Assembly: GCA_964230805.1 (NCBI GenBank)
Contig: CAXRIA010000013.1
Location: 1 to 38,970, forward strand
Source: Flavicella sp964230805
GTDB taxonomy: Bacteria > Bacteroidota > Bacteroidia > Flavobacteriales > Flavobacteriaceae
DNA: 38,970 nucleotides
Direction of reading: 5' to 3'
Position numbers and translations under genes: made by a program. The notes under the pieces were generated by a model. It was not told the origin of the DNA. It saw only the letters and a program-made list of their open reading frames with translations, and did no database searches. Shown here piece by piece: positions 1 through 8,580 of this stretch. Numbering within the stretch: the first letter of the stretch is position 1; each line of letters opens with the position of its first letter.

Positions 1-933
1 CCAGACTATCAAGATGAATGTCCACTGAAATCGGGACCTATTGCGCAAAATGGCTGTCCGGAAGCACCCAAAGAATTGGATTGGAACGATTCCGATGGCG
101 ATGGAGTAATTAATGAATTTGACAAAGAACCCAACACGCCTGCTAATGTGCGCGTGTACGGAGATGGATCCTCCGTGGATACCGATGCAGATAAGGTGCC
201 AGACCATATCGATGATTGCCCTTTTGAAAAAGGAACTTCAGAAAACAAAGGATGTCCAGATATCGAAGGTGCTGTTCAAAACAACCTACGAGACTCCGAC
301 AAAGACGGCGTTCTTGACTTGTACGACGAAGAACCTGACACTCCCTTGGGTGTAAAAGTATATGCCAATGGCGTCTCCATAGATTCCGACAAAGATCAAG
401 TACCGGATTACAAAGATCGATGTCCACTTCGAAAAGGCCTGATCGAGAACGAAGGATGTCCCAAAGAAAAAGATTTGGATGGAGATGGTGTTTTTGATGA
501 TGAAGACCTATGTCCTGATGTCAAAGGCACCCTCAAAAACAAAGGCTGTCCAAACAAAACTTACAACAAAGATGTTTCCATTCAAATTCAAAATTTGGCC
601 CGTAACATTTCCTTTGCGAGTAACAGCAATAACCTGAGCAATACCGCCAGAAAAACTTTGGATGAAATTGTTAAAATTATGCAAGATTATCCCGCAACCA
701 AATACGAAATAGCAGCACATACAGACAACAAATCGAATGCAAAATACAGCTTGTACCTTTCCAAAAGAAGAGCCAATGCCGTTCTTAAATATTTGATACG
801 AAATGGCATTGAAAATGAGAGGTTATCTGCTGTAGGATATGGAGAAACACTTCCCAAATACCCCAACAATGAAGACAGAGTAACAAGTGAGTTGAACAAT
901 AGAATTGAGTTCAATTTTGTTCTCCCGGATTAA
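1..933 (+). CDS. OmpA family protein with TSP3-type calcium-binding repeats (5' end cut by window)
   Basis: The reading frame is open from base 1 to a TAA at 931-933, so 310 residues are visible and the N-terminus (signal peptide and more repeats) lies outside the window. The N-terminal half is made of aspartate-rich thrombospondin type 3 repeats (DSDGDGV, DKDGV, DGDGV) alternating with a cysteine motif of the form CP..KG...N.GCP. These repeats usually bind calcium and form a rigid stalk. The C-terminal part, from about base 590, is an OmpA/MotB domain with HTDN near base 718, the helix LSKRRANAVLKYL and the closing NNRIEF. The Asp and Arg of these motifs bind diaminopimelate in peptidoglycan. 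The likely role is an outer-membrane or periplasmic protein anchored to the cell wall. It is followed by a two-way terminator. Confidence 0.9.
   Translation, partial: PDYQDECPLKSGPIAQNGCPEAPKELDWNDSDGDGVINEFDKEPNTPANVRVYGDGSSVDTDADKVPDHIDDCPFEKGTSENKGCPDIEGAVQNNLRDSDKDGVLDLYDEEPDTPLGVKVYANGVSIDSDKDQVPDYKDRCPLRKGLIENEGCPKEKDLDGDGVFDDEDLCPDVKGTLKNKGCPNKTYNKDVSIQIQNLARNISFASNSNNLSNTARKTLDEIVKIMQDYPATKYEIAAHTDNKSNAKYSLYLSKRRANAVLKYLIRNGIENERLSAVGYGETLPKYPNNEDRVTSELNNRIEFNFVLPD
88..462 (+). repeat. Tandem 57-residue TSP3 unit, period 204 bases
   Basis: Two consecutive units (88-258 and 292-462) encode aligned 57-residue segments. Both start with an Asp-rich loop, pass through a P.TP..V.VY.(D/N)G segment, and end in a cysteine motif closing with GCP. 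The spacing is 68 residues. The first 60 bases of the window hold the tail of an earlier unit (PDYQDECPLKSG), and a shortened unit follows at about 475-550. This looks like internal duplication within the stalk of the OmpA-type protein. Confidence 0.8.
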
Positions 934-956
934 GAATCAGCAGCAGTGTAGAAAAC

Positions 957-989
957 AAAAAGCGACCCGTAATTCGAGGTCGCTTTTTT
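957..989. terminator. Two-way rho-independent terminator between the OmpA gene and gldC
   Basis: The stem AAAAGCGACC (958-967) pairs with GGTCGCTTTT (978-987) around a 10-base loop. There is a T run on the plus strand (984-989) and an A run at the other side, so it can end both the plus-strand OmpA gene and the minus-strand gldC, which converge here. Confidence 0.85.
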
Positions 990-1010
990 CGTAAATTCCA
1001 ATAACAAGGA

Positions 1011-1346
1011 TTACTTTTTAAGCTCTAATTTTTCAGCAAAATAATCGCAAAAATCCCGCATGGTGGCTGCCATTTTTTCATCATTGGTCGCCCGTTCAAA
1101 AGTCTGACTCATGGACAACAACGTTTGGTGAAAAAATTGTTTCATCTCATCAACAGGCATGTCCTTTGTCCACAAATCGATTCGTAGGGTATCTTTCTTT
1201 TTTGGATCCCAAACAGAGAGCAACACTGCTTTGGTTTCTTCTCCTTGGACACCTCCATCTTCGGCTTTCCAATTTATTTTCTCAGGGACTTTATTCTCAT
1301 CCAAACCAATTTTAAATTCGATTTTTGAGGTATGTGCTACTGCCAT
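1011..1346 (-). CDS. gldC: Gliding motility protein GldC
   Basis: This 111-residue protein has the size and sequence character of GldC, a small soluble protein found in gliding Bacteroidota. Recognisable stretches are the start MAVAHTSKIEFKIGLDENKV, then PEKINWKA, and a C-terminal region ending in CDYFAEKLELKK. No signal peptide or membrane segment is visible. In Flavobacterium johnsoniae gldC contributes to gliding, but its biochemical role is not settled. Here it stands alone, without the gldB or nadE neighbours seen in some relatives. It is divergent from the DUF4199 gene and has a promoter-like TATATTTG on its own strand 26 bases upstream of the ATG. The start is the only sensible ATG. 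Confidence 0.9.
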   Translation of the reverse strand: MAVAHTSKIEFKIGLDENKVPEKINWKAEDGGVQGEETKAVLLSVWDPKKKDTLRIDLWTKDMPVDEMKQFFHQTLLSMSQTFERATNDEKMAATMRDFCDYFAEKLELKK

Positions 1347-1371
1347 GTGTTTTCTATTTGTTTTCGAAATG

Positions 1372-1379
1372 CAAATATA
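1372..1379 (-). promoter_or_regulatory. Bacteroidota -7 box for gldC
   Basis: CAAATATA on the plus strand reads TATATTTG on the minus strand, a match to TAnnTTTG, 26 bases before the gldC ATG. I see no clear TTG -33 element at the usual distance. Confidence 0.5.
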
Positions 1380-1432
1380 CAGTTTTCCAAAACGAAAAAA
1401 AGCGAGAAAACCACTCCTTTCAATTAAATACC

Positions 1433-1440
1433 TATATTTG
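1433..1440 (+). promoter_or_regulatory. Bacteroidota -7 box for the DUF4199 operon
   Basis: TATATTTG matches TAnnTTTG and lies 23 bases before the ATG at 1464. With the gldC box it makes a short divergent promoter region. No exact TTG -33 element is seen. Confidence 0.5.
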
Positions 1441-1463
1441 TGGTATAAAATTAATATGCTATT

Positions 1464-1979
1464 ATGAAAAATCAGACAACCAGTACCAAATCGATTGTTT
1501 TAAATTATGGGATCACCCTAGCTGGTTTCTCCGTGTTACTTCAATTGGTACAATTTTCAATGGGCCAACACTTGAATCCACATTGGAGCTATTCAATTGT
1601 AAGTACACTGATTACTATCGGACTAATTGTACAAGGACTAAAAGCTTTCAAAAAAGCCAATTTGGGGGTAATTTCATTTGGTCAAGCAGTCAAAACAGGA
1701 ATAGGCATCTCAGTCTTTAGTGCGCTCCTTTATATTCTTTATTTACTCCTTTTCATGAACAGTATTGATCCTGAATTTCTATCCAAACTATGGGCGATAG
1801 AAGAGGGTAAAATGATCAATAGAGGTATGTCCGAAGACCAGATAGAAGCCTCCATGAAAATGGTAAACAATTGGGGGGTATATTTTATGTTTGCCGCAGT
1901 CATAATCATCAGTATACTTATTGGATTTGTAATTTCTGCCATTACCGGAGCAATTATCAAAGAAGAAGCTGAAAACTAA
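1464..1979 (+). CDS. DUF4199 domain-containing membrane protein
   Basis: The gene encodes 171 residues with four predicted membrane helices, at about 13-33, 43-62, 79-98 and 138-162. A hydrophilic stretch between helices three and four carries an acidic segment with GMSEDQIEASMKMV, a pattern typical of the DUF4199 family of Bacteroidota inner-membrane proteins. No function is established for this family. The stop codon is 18 bases before the ATG of the glycosyltransferase, so the two genes are probably co-transcribed, and a role near glycan or lipid-linked sugar handling can be guessed from that pairing only. Confidence 0.85.
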   Translation: MKNQTTSTKSIVLNYGITLAGFSVLLQLVQFSMGQHLNPHWSYSIVSTLITIGLIVQGLKAFKKANLGVISFGQAVKTGIGISVFSALLYILYLLLFMNSIDPEFLSKLWAIEEGKMINRGMSEDQIEASMKMVNNWGVYFMFAAVIIISILIGFVISAITGAIIKEEAEN

Positions 1980-1997
1980 TTTTTGTTGCCTCTCTCC

Positions 1998-2951
1998 ATG
2001 GATATTTCTCTTATCATTCCTCTACTCAATGAAGAAGAGTCTTTGCAAGAACTCCACCAATGGATTTCATCTGTATTGAACGCGCATGGTTACTCCTATG
2101 AAATTATTTTTATCGACGATGGAAGTACCGACAATTCTTGGCGTATTATTCAAAAAATAACCGCTGAGAACACTGCTGTAAAAGCGATAAAATTTGCGGC
2201 TAATTATGGCAAGTCTCAAGCCCTGAATGCTGGATTTAAAAAAGCACAGGGAGCGGTTGCGATTACCATGGATGCTGACCTCCAAGACAGCCCAGATGAA
2301 ATTCCTTTTTTGTACGATATGATCACCAAAGAAGGGTATGATTTGGTGAGTGGTTGGAAAAAGAAACGCTACGATTCTAAAATTCGGAAAAACATTCCGT
2401 CCAAATTATTCAATTGGGCAGCCCGAAAAACATCTGGAATTCAATTGAACGATTTCAATTGTGGTTTGAAAGCCTACCGTTCAAAAGTCATTAAAAATAT
2501 CAACGTTCAAGGGGAAATGCATCGCTATATTCCAGTTTTGGCAAAAAATGCAGGATTTACAAATATTGGAGAGAAAATTGTGCAACATCAAGCCCGAAAA
2601 TACGGCGTCACCAAATTTGGAATGGAACGATTTGTCAACGGTTTTCTTGATCTGATCACCATCTGGTTTGTAAGTAAATTTGGGAAAAGGCCCATGCACC
2701 TTTTTGGCCTGATGGGGACTTTGATGTTTGTCATCGGATTTTTGGCAGCTTTTTCAATTGGTTTGTTAAAACTCTTGAATCTGTACTATTACCATCGTCC
2801 TGCCCCCCTAGTGACAGACAGCCCGCTTTTTTACATTTCTTTGGCAACCATGATTGTAGGGGCCCAATTGTTTTTAGCTGGTTTTATTGGTGAACTTATT
2901 TTAAGAAGCAAACAAAACGTAGCGAATTACACAATCCTCGAGACATTGTAA
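1998..2951 (+). CDS. Family 2 glycosyltransferase, polyprenyl-phosphate sugar transferase type
   Basis: This is a 317-residue DPM1/GtrB-like glycosyltransferase. It opens with ISLIIPLLNEEESL, followed by FIDDGSTDNSW (residues 38-48) and MDADLQD (91-97); the DAD triad is the usual nucleotide-sugar and metal-binding site. Two C-terminal membrane helices at about 236-258 and 280-302 fit the polyprenyl-phosphate mannose or glucose synthases, which transfer a sugar from a nucleotide donor to a lipid phosphate in the inner membrane. I chose the ATG at 1998 because the glycosyltransferase fold starts at once; a TTG at 1983 would add five residues. The sugar and acceptor cannot be read from the sequence. 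It is followed by a phosphohexomutase and an MsbA-like exporter. Confidence 0.9.
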   Translation: MDISLIIPLLNEEESLQELHQWISSVLNAHGYSYEIIFIDDGSTDNSWRIIQKITAENTAVKAIKFAANYGKSQALNAGFKKAQGAVAITMDADLQDSPDEIPFLYDMITKEGYDLVSGWKKKRYDSKIRKNIPSKLFNWAARKTSGIQLNDFNCGLKAYRSKVIKNINVQGEMHRYIPVLAKNAGFTNIGEKIVQHQARKYGVTKFGMERFVNGFLDLITIWFVSKFGKRPMHLFGLMGTLMFVIGFLAAFSIGLLKLLNLYYYHRPAPLVTDSPLFYISLATMIVGAQLFLAGFIGELILRSKQNVANYTILETL

Positions 2952-3002
2952 AATACTTTGGCGAAATCTACACGTTTCATTTCGCAATCCTATTGAATAA
3001 CT

Positions 3003-3010
3003 TATTTTTG
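3003..3010 (+). promoter_or_regulatory. Bacteroidota -7 box for the phosphohexomutase gene
   Basis: TATTTTTG matches TAnnTTTG and lies 19 bases before the ATG at 3030, in the 78-base gap after the glycosyltransferase gene. No exact -33 TTG is seen. Confidence 0.5.
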
Positions 3011-3029
3011 TAAAAAATTAAAAAAACGA

Positions 3030-4745
3030 ATGAATAACCAGACAATATTAGACGCTGCAAAGCAATGGTTAAGTGATACTTTTGATAGTGCAACTCAAAA
3101 AGAAGTACAAGCATTGATAGACAAAAATCCCGAAACACTCGTCGACAGTTTTTATAAGAACATGGCCTTTGGCACGGGAGGTATGAGAGGACTCATGGGA
3201 GTCGGTACCAATAGAATTAACAAATACACCCTAGGAAAAGCCACACAAGGTCTTTCGAATTATTTGCTCTCAAATTACCCCGAAAAACAATGCAAAGTTG
3301 TCATTGCATACGATTGTAGACATAACAGTGATAGCTTGTCTAAACTGGTTGCAGATGTCCTTACCGCAAACGGCATCAAAGTATATCTTTTTGAGGCCTT
3401 GCGAACCACTCCAGAACTTTCATTTGCAGTAAAACATTTGGAATGCGATGCTGGAATTGTTTTGACAGCTTCTCACAACCCACCTGAATACAACGGCTAC
3501 AAAGTGTACTGGAAAGATGGTGGCCAAATTGTTCCGCCACATGATGGTGGTATTATTGCCGAAGTGAACCGACTAAAATTCTCTGAAATAAACTTCCATG
3601 CCAATCCCGATTTACTAGAATACATTGGGGAAGAAGTGGACCAAGCTTTCACCGATGCTGCCGTAGCAAACGGAAGTCTGGCTTTGAACAATCGAGATGA
3701 TTTGACAATTGTATTTACCTCCTTGCATGGTACATCCATTACTGCCATGCCTCAAACACTGGAGAAAGCAGGCTACAAAAACGTACATATCGTAGAGGAA
3801 CAACGAGAACCCGACGGAAATTTCCCAACAGTGGATTCTCCGAACCCAGAGGAACCCGCTGCCTTAAAAATGGCAATAGAACTTGCCGATAAAGTGAAAG
3901 CCGATATTGTGATCGGAACAGATCCGGATAGTGATCGATTGGGAATTGCAGTGCGTGATTTGAATGGAAACATGACCTTATTAAACGGAAATCAAACCAT
4001 GGTTGTGATGACCGATTTCCTCATCAAAAAATGGAAAAAAGAGGGAAAATTAAACGGAAAACAGTTTGTAGGAACCACCATTGTTTCAACGGATATGGTT
4101 TCGGAAATCGCACATAGTTATGGAATCGATGCGAAAATTTGTTTGACGGGATTTAAATGGATTGCCAAAATGATCATCGACTATCCTGAACTTGATTTTA
4201 TCGGAGGTGGTGAAGAAAGTTTTGGATATATGGTAGGTGATTTTGTACGAGACAAAGATGCCATTACAGCCTCTCTACTTGCTTGTGAAATTGCCACCTA
4301 TGCAAAATCGCAAGGGAGTTCCTTTTATGAGGAATTATTGAAATTGTATACCCAACACAACTTTTACAAAGAGCACCTCATTTCTATTACAAAGAAAGGA
4401 ATGGACGGAGCTGCTCAAATCCAGCAAATGATGGTTGACTTGCGAACATCTCCAATGACAACCATTGACGGAGAAAAAGTAAAATATGCTTTTGATTATG
4501 AGAGTTCTGTGCGAAAAAATTTGCTGACAGGGGAAGAAACACCCATCCATTTGCCAAAATCAAATGTTTTGATTTTCCTAACGGAAAATGGAACTCGAAT
4601 TGCCGCAAGACCGAGTGGGACAGAACCGAAGATAAAGTTCTATTTTAGCACGAACACACCACTTGATAAAATAGAGAACGCCGCCGCTACTGAAAATCAT
4701 TTGGACCAAAAAATACAACGTATTATTAAAGAACTATCTTTGTAG
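3030..4745 (+). CDS. Phospho-sugar mutase (phosphoglucomutase/phosphomannomutase family)
   Basis: This 571-residue alpha-D-phosphohexomutase interconverts hexose 1- and 6-phosphates, feeding sugar nucleotides for glycan synthesis. The phosphoserine loop TASHNP has catalytic Ser148. The metal loop GTDPDSD holds Asp298, Asp300 and Asp302. The sugar-binding loop GGGEESFGY has Glu395, Glu396 and Ser397. The phosphate-binding loop RPSGTEPK starts at Arg527. The long form of about 570-580 residues resembles Bacillus PgcA-type and other Bacteroidota enzymes rather than the 460-residue phosphomannomutases. Whether glucose or mannose phosphate is preferred cannot be seen. It ends 7 bases before the ABC exporter gene, so the two are likely one transcript. 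Confidence 0.93.
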   Translation: MNNQTILDAAKQWLSDTFDSATQKEVQALIDKNPETLVDSFYKNMAFGTGGMRGLMGVGTNRINKYTLGKATQGLSNYLLSNYPEKQCKVVIAYDCRHNSDSLSKLVADVLTANGIKVYLFEALRTTPELSFAVKHLECDAGIVLTASHNPPEYNGYKVYWKDGGQIVPPHDGGIIAEVNRLKFSEINFHANPDLLEYIGEEVDQAFTDAAVANGSLALNNRDDLTIVFTSLHGTSITAMPQTLEKAGYKNVHIVEEQREPDGNFPTVDSPNPEEPAALKMAIELADKVKADIVIGTDPDSDRLGIAVRDLNGNMTLLNGNQTMVVMTDFLIKKWKKEGKLNGKQFVGTTIVSTDMVSEIAHSYGIDAKICLTGFKWIAKMIIDYPELDFIGGGEESFGYMVGDFVRDKDAITASLLACEIATYAKSQGSSFYEELLKLYTQHNFYKEHLISITKKGMDGAAQIQQMMVDLRTSPMTTIDGEKVKYAFDYESSVRKNLLTGEETPIHLPKSNVLIFLTENGTRIAARPSGTEPKIKFYFSTNTPLDKIENAAATENHLDQKIQRIIKELSL

Positions 4746-4752
4746 GCAGCAG

Positions 4753-6579
4753 ATGAAGCACTTTAGAAAAATCTTACTCTTTGCAAAGCCATACATCCGG
4801 TATGCTTGGCTGAATACATTGTTCAATATTTTATACGCTGTGTTTAATATTTTGACAGTATTGTCTTTTTTACCTGTGCTATCAATCCTGTTCAAAACAG
4901 ACACCAAGGTTTACGAAAAACCTGTTTACACAGGATTGCCCAATAGTTTTAATTATCTAAAAAACAGTTTTTATTTCGAAATTACGCAATACATTGAAGA
5001 AAAAGGGGTTCTGGCAGCGCTCGGGATTATTTGTATCGTTTGTGCAGTGTTATTTTTCTTTAAAAATTTATTTCGTTTTTTAGCGTCCTACGAGCTCGCC
5101 TTTTTAACAAACGGAATCGTACGTGACCTACGCAACAAATTGTATGAGAAAATTGTACGCTTGCCTATTTCTTACTTTTCAGAAAAGCGAAAAGGAGACA
5201 TTATTTCAAGAATGACTGCGGATGTGGAAGCCGTTCAAGTTTCTTTTTTATCCTCTCTAGAAACCGTGATCAGAGAACCTTTGACCATCCTCATTACACT
5301 CATTATGATGTTTTCTATGAGTGCGCGATTGACTTTATTCGTGTTTGTAATGCTTCCTATCTCCGGTTTTTTTATCTCTGCCATCGGAAAAAAATTAAAA
5401 TCAAAATCCATGAAAGCGCAAGAAGAAAGTGGACGATTTCTCTCTTTTATTGAGGAGACACTGACCGGACTTCGCGTGATCAAAGGTTTCAATGCGGAAG
5501 AAAAAATGGAAAAGAAATTCCAGACTTCCACAAATTTATTTTCTCGATTGATGACCAATGTAAACCAACGACAATATGCAGCCTCGCCAACAAGTGAGTT
5601 TTTAGGGGCTTTGACTATCATTTCCATTTTGTGGTTCGGGGGAAAATTGGTGCTTTCAAACAACAGTCATCTAGACGCTGCTTCATTCTTTACCTACATC
5701 GGGTTGTTTTACTCCGTTTTGAATCCTGCAAAAGCGATATCAAATGCGGTTTCAAAAATCCAAAAAGGAGATGCCTCGGCCCAAAGAATCTTAAAGGTTC
5801 TGAACACGGAAAACAATATCAAAGAAATTGAGAATCCTATTGAGAAAAAGGACTTCCAAAAAGAAATCGTTTTTGACAATATCGCGTTCAAATACCAAGA
5901 TGAATACATCTTAAAAAACTTTTCATTGACCATTCCAAAAGGAAAAACAGTGGCCTTGGTAGGACAATCAGGAAGCGGAAAATCCACACTGGCCAATTTA
6001 CTCACTCGTTTTTATGACGTGAATGAGGGAAGTATTTCCATCGACGGAATCAATATCAAAAACTTTTCTAAAAAAACGTTGCGGTCTTTGATGGGAATTG
6101 TGACGCAAGACTCCATTTTGTTCAATGCTACTGTCAATGAAAACCTTGCTCTAGGGGTTGACAACAGTTCTCCTGATAAGGTAATCTCTGCTGCAAAAAT
6201 TGCCAATGCACATACTTTCATAAGCGATTTGCCAGAAAAATACGACACCAATATTGGCGACAATGGAAATCGTTTGTCAGGTGGACAAAAACAACGTTTG
6301 AGTATTGCTCGAGCCGTGTTAAAAAATCCACCCATCATGATTTTGGACGAAGCCACTTCCGCATTGGACACTGAATCGGAACAACTGGTGCAAAATGCCC
6401 TAGAAAAAATGATGGAAAATAGAACCTCTTTGGTCATTGCACATCGACTGTCTACAATTCAAAAAGCAGATCGTATTGTGGTTCTTCACAAAGGTGAAAT
6501 TTCAGAACAAGGAACACATGAGGAATTAATTGCAAAAAAAGGAGCGTATTACAAGTTGGTCAACATGCAGGCCTTGTAA
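4753..6579 (+). CDS. MsbA-like ABC exporter (fused permease and ATPase)
   Basis: The 608-residue protein is a half-transporter with an N-terminal six-helix exporter domain (about 1-340) and a C-terminal nucleotide-binding domain. The latter shows Walker A GQSGSGKS at 404-411, the signature LSGGQ at 508-512, Walker B ending in Asp532-Glu533 (LDEATSALD) and an H-loop in IAHRLST. This is the architecture of MsbA and related lipid, glycolipid or drug exporters of the inner membrane, which act as dimers. Its place directly after a phosphohexomutase and near a polyprenyl-type glycosyltransferase favours a lipid or glycolipid cargo, but a drug exporter cannot be excluded. It converges with cca across 15 bases, without a clear terminator. 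Confidence 0.9.
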   Translation: MKHFRKILLFAKPYIRYAWLNTLFNILYAVFNILTVLSFLPVLSILFKTDTKVYEKPVYTGLPNSFNYLKNSFYFEITQYIEEKGVLAALGIICIVCAVLFFFKNLFRFLASYELAFLTNGIVRDLRNKLYEKIVRLPISYFSEKRKGDIISRMTADVEAVQVSFLSSLETVIREPLTILITLIMMFSMSARLTLFVFVMLPISGFFISAIGKKLKSKSMKAQEESGRFLSFIEETLTGLRVIKGFNAEEKMEKKFQTSTNLFSRLMTNVNQRQYAASPTSEFLGALTIISILWFGGKLVLSNNSHLDAASFFTYIGLFYSVLNPAKAISNAVSKIQKGDASAQRILKVLNTENNIKEIENPIEKKDFQKEIVFDNIAFKYQDEYILKNFSLTIPKGKTVALVGQSGSGKSTLANLLTRFYDVNEGSISIDGINIKNFSKKTLRSLMGIVTQDSILFNATVNENLALGVDNSSPDKVISAAKIANAHTFISDLPEKYDTNIGDNGNRLSGGQKQRLSIARAVLKNPPIMILDEATSALDTESEQLVQNALEKMMENRTSLVIAHRLSTIQKADRIVVLHKGEISEQGTHEELIAKKGAYYKLVNMQAL

Positions 6580-6594
6580 AAACATTTCAAAACT

Positions 6595-8022
6595 TTAGCT
6601 ATCGACAGGCTTTAATCCTAACTTGGTTCCATGAGATAGCATCAATTTATAGGCTGGCTCGTATTCATTGGGAATCTCTCCGTCCAAAATAGCTTCCTTG
6701 ATTGCCTCTTTTATTTGTCCGATTTCCCGGCAAGGTTTCATATTAAAGGTCTTCATAATCATTTCACCGGAAATGGGTGGTTCAAAATTGCGAACATGAT
6801 CTCTTTCTTCCACCTCCTTTATTTTGTCTCGAACAATCTTAAAATTTTTGTGGTATTTTTTAAATTTCAAAGGATTTTTTGTGGTGATATCTGCCTCACA
6901 CAAGGTCATCAAACTATCCAAATCGTCTCCTGTATCAAATATCAATCGACGAACAGCCGAGTCTGTCACATCCGAAGCAAGGACAATAGGCCGAGAACTT
7001 AACAGTACCAATTTTTGTACAAATTTCATTTTTTGGTTCAACGGCATTTTCAATCGTTTGAATAATTTGAACACCATTTTAGACCCCACAAATTCATGCG
7101 CATGAAAAGTCCAACCAAGCTTTTTATGAAATTTTTTTGTGGGTGCTTTTCCAATATCATGCAACAATGCAGCCCAACGCAACCACAAATCGTCTGTGTG
7201 CTTTGAAATATTATCAACCACCTCCAACGTGTGGTAAAAATTGTCTTTGTGCTTTTGTCCGTCTTGTTCATCAACCCCTTTCAGATCTGTAATTTCAGGC
7301 AAAATACGCTTTAACAGACCTGTTTTCTCTAACAATAAAAAACCGATGGATGGCTTTTTCGAAAGCATTATTTTATGCAATTCGTCTACAATCCTCTCTT
7401 TGGTGATAATTTCAATTCTTTCCGCATTTTTGGAAATGGCACGCAATGAATTCTTTTCAATCGTAAAATTCAATTGCGTTGCAAAACGAATCGCTCTCAT
7501 CATTCGCAAAGGGTCATCCGAATAGGTAATATCCGGATCTAGGGGGGTTCTCAAAATTTTGGAACTCATATCTAAAATTCCTCCAAAAGGATCCAACAAC
7601 AGACCAAAATTTTCTTTATTCAAGCTCAAAGCCATCGCATTGATGGAAAAATCTCTCCTGTTTTGATCGTCTTCTAAGGTTCCTTCACTTACTTCCGGAT
7701 TTCTGCTGGCTTCTGAATAGGACTCCTTCCGAGCTCCCACAAATTCTATTTCCATATCATTGAAACGAAGCATGGCCGTTCCGTAGGTTTTAAAAACTTG
7801 GACCTTGGGCTTGTTTGGAAGTAAGCCGGCAACCTCTTTGGCCAATGCAATGCCACTTCCCACAGCAACAATGTCAATATCTTTTACCACGCCTCTATCC
7901 AACAAATAATCGCGTACAAACCCTCCAATCACATAGGTTTCCACTTGCAATCTTTCAGCGGCTTGGCAAATAATGGTAAAAATATCGGCAGTCAGTGCCT
8001 CTTTGTAATAGTGTTCCTGCAT
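6595..8022 (-). CDS. cca: CCA tRNA nucleotidyltransferase with HD domain
   Basis: This 475-residue enzyme is a class II nucleotidyltransferase of the poly(A) polymerase / CCA-adding family, which builds or repairs the 3' CCA end of tRNAs. The N-terminal motif GGFVRDYLLD (33-42) is followed by the metal-binding pair Asp48 and Asp50 in KDIDIV. A second conserved block includes RRDFSINAMAL, and the central part has the RNA-binding helices with DDPLRMMRAIRF. A C-terminal HD domain with His288-Asp289 in LLHDIGKAPTK indicates phosphohydrolase activity as in the HD-containing bacterial enzymes. Its ATG lies 3 bases beyond the tsaC stop, so it is the last gene of the Stealth-tsaC-cca transcript. Confidence 0.95.
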   Translation of the reverse strand: MQEHYYKEALTADIFTIICQAAERLQVETYVIGGFVRDYLLDRGVVKDIDIVAVGSGIALAKEVAGLLPNKPKVQVFKTYGTAMLRFNDMEIEFVGARKESYSEASRNPEVSEGTLEDDQNRRDFSINAMALSLNKENFGLLLDPFGGILDMSSKILRTPLDPDITYSDDPLRMMRAIRFATQLNFTIEKNSLRAISKNAERIEIITKERIVDELHKIMLSKKPSIGFLLLEKTGLLKRILPEITDLKGVDEQDGQKHKDNFYHTLEVVDNISKHTDDLWLRWAALLHDIGKAPTKKFHKKLGWTFHAHEFVGSKMVFKLFKRLKMPLNQKMKFVQKLVLLSSRPIVLASDVTDSAVRRLIFDTGDDLDSLMTLCEADITTKNPLKFKKYHKNFKIVRDKIKEVEERDHVRNFEPPISGEMIMKTFNMKPCREIGQIKEAIKEAILDGEIPNEYEPAYKLMLSHGTKLGLKPVDS

Positions 8023-8025
8023 GGG

Positions 8026-8580
8026 TTATTCTCTGAGCACTTCAATTTCATCACGCTCGTTTACACGAAGAATGGTAGACGATTTTGAAGCAATTTCATC
8101 TTGCCGCAAATTTACTATATAATCTACGGTATCCAAAATGGCAGGACTTATTTCTGAGTAACATTTTGGGGTGGGTTCCCCGCTAATATTGGACGAAGTT
8201 GAAACAATTGGTTTTCCAAATTTTTTAATGATCTCCAAACAAAAATCATCTTTTGGAATTCGAACAGCAACCGTATTGTCTGCAGCAATCGTATTTGGTG
8301 CCAATCCTCTTGGGTTGTTGTAAATCAGCGTTGTTGGTTTTTTAGTTTCGTCTAGAATTTGACGAATTTTAGCGGAGACCTCCGGTACATAGGTCTGTAA
8401 CATTTCGAAAGAGTCTACTAAAATGATTAGGCTTTTGGATTCTTCTCTGCTTTTTATTTGATAAATTTTCTGCACCGCTTTTGCATTCGTTGCATCGCAG
8501 CCAATTCCCCAAACCGTATCTGTTGGATACAATATTGTTTTTCCTTCGCGCAAAAATTGAACAATCTCTTTAAATAGCAT
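8026..8580 (-). CDS. tsaC: L-threonylcarbamoyladenylate synthase (Sua5/YrdC/YwlC family)
   Basis: The gene encodes a 184-residue single-domain YrdC-type enzyme. It makes threonylcarbamoyl-AMP from threonine, bicarbonate and ATP for the t6A37 modification of ANN-decoding tRNAs. Visible family motifs are PTDTVWGIG (19-27), the KxRxxxK signature KSREESK (43-49), RIPKDDF, and TSSNISGEPTP. The length matches the short TsaC form, without the extra Sua5 domain. The ATG overlaps the end of the Stealth gene by 11 bases and the stop is 3 bases before cca, so the genes are translationally packed. Its partner tsaD is in the same window at 29493-30527. Confidence 0.93.
   Translation of the reverse strand: MLFKEIVQFLREGKTILYPTDTVWGIGCDATNAKAVQKIYQIKSREESKSLIILVDSFEMLQTYVPEVSAKIRQILDETKKPTTLIYNNPRGLAPNTIAADNTVAVRIPKDDFCLEIIKKFGKPIVSTSSNISGEPTPKCYSEISPAILDTVDYIVNLRQDEIASKSSTILRVNERDEIEVLRE

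Noticed and set aside
5235..6437. Minus-strand frames of about 140 codons inside the ABC exporter gene (5235-5663, 6012-6437).
   Set aside because: They mirror the coding frame of a clear ABC exporter and show no recognisable domain.
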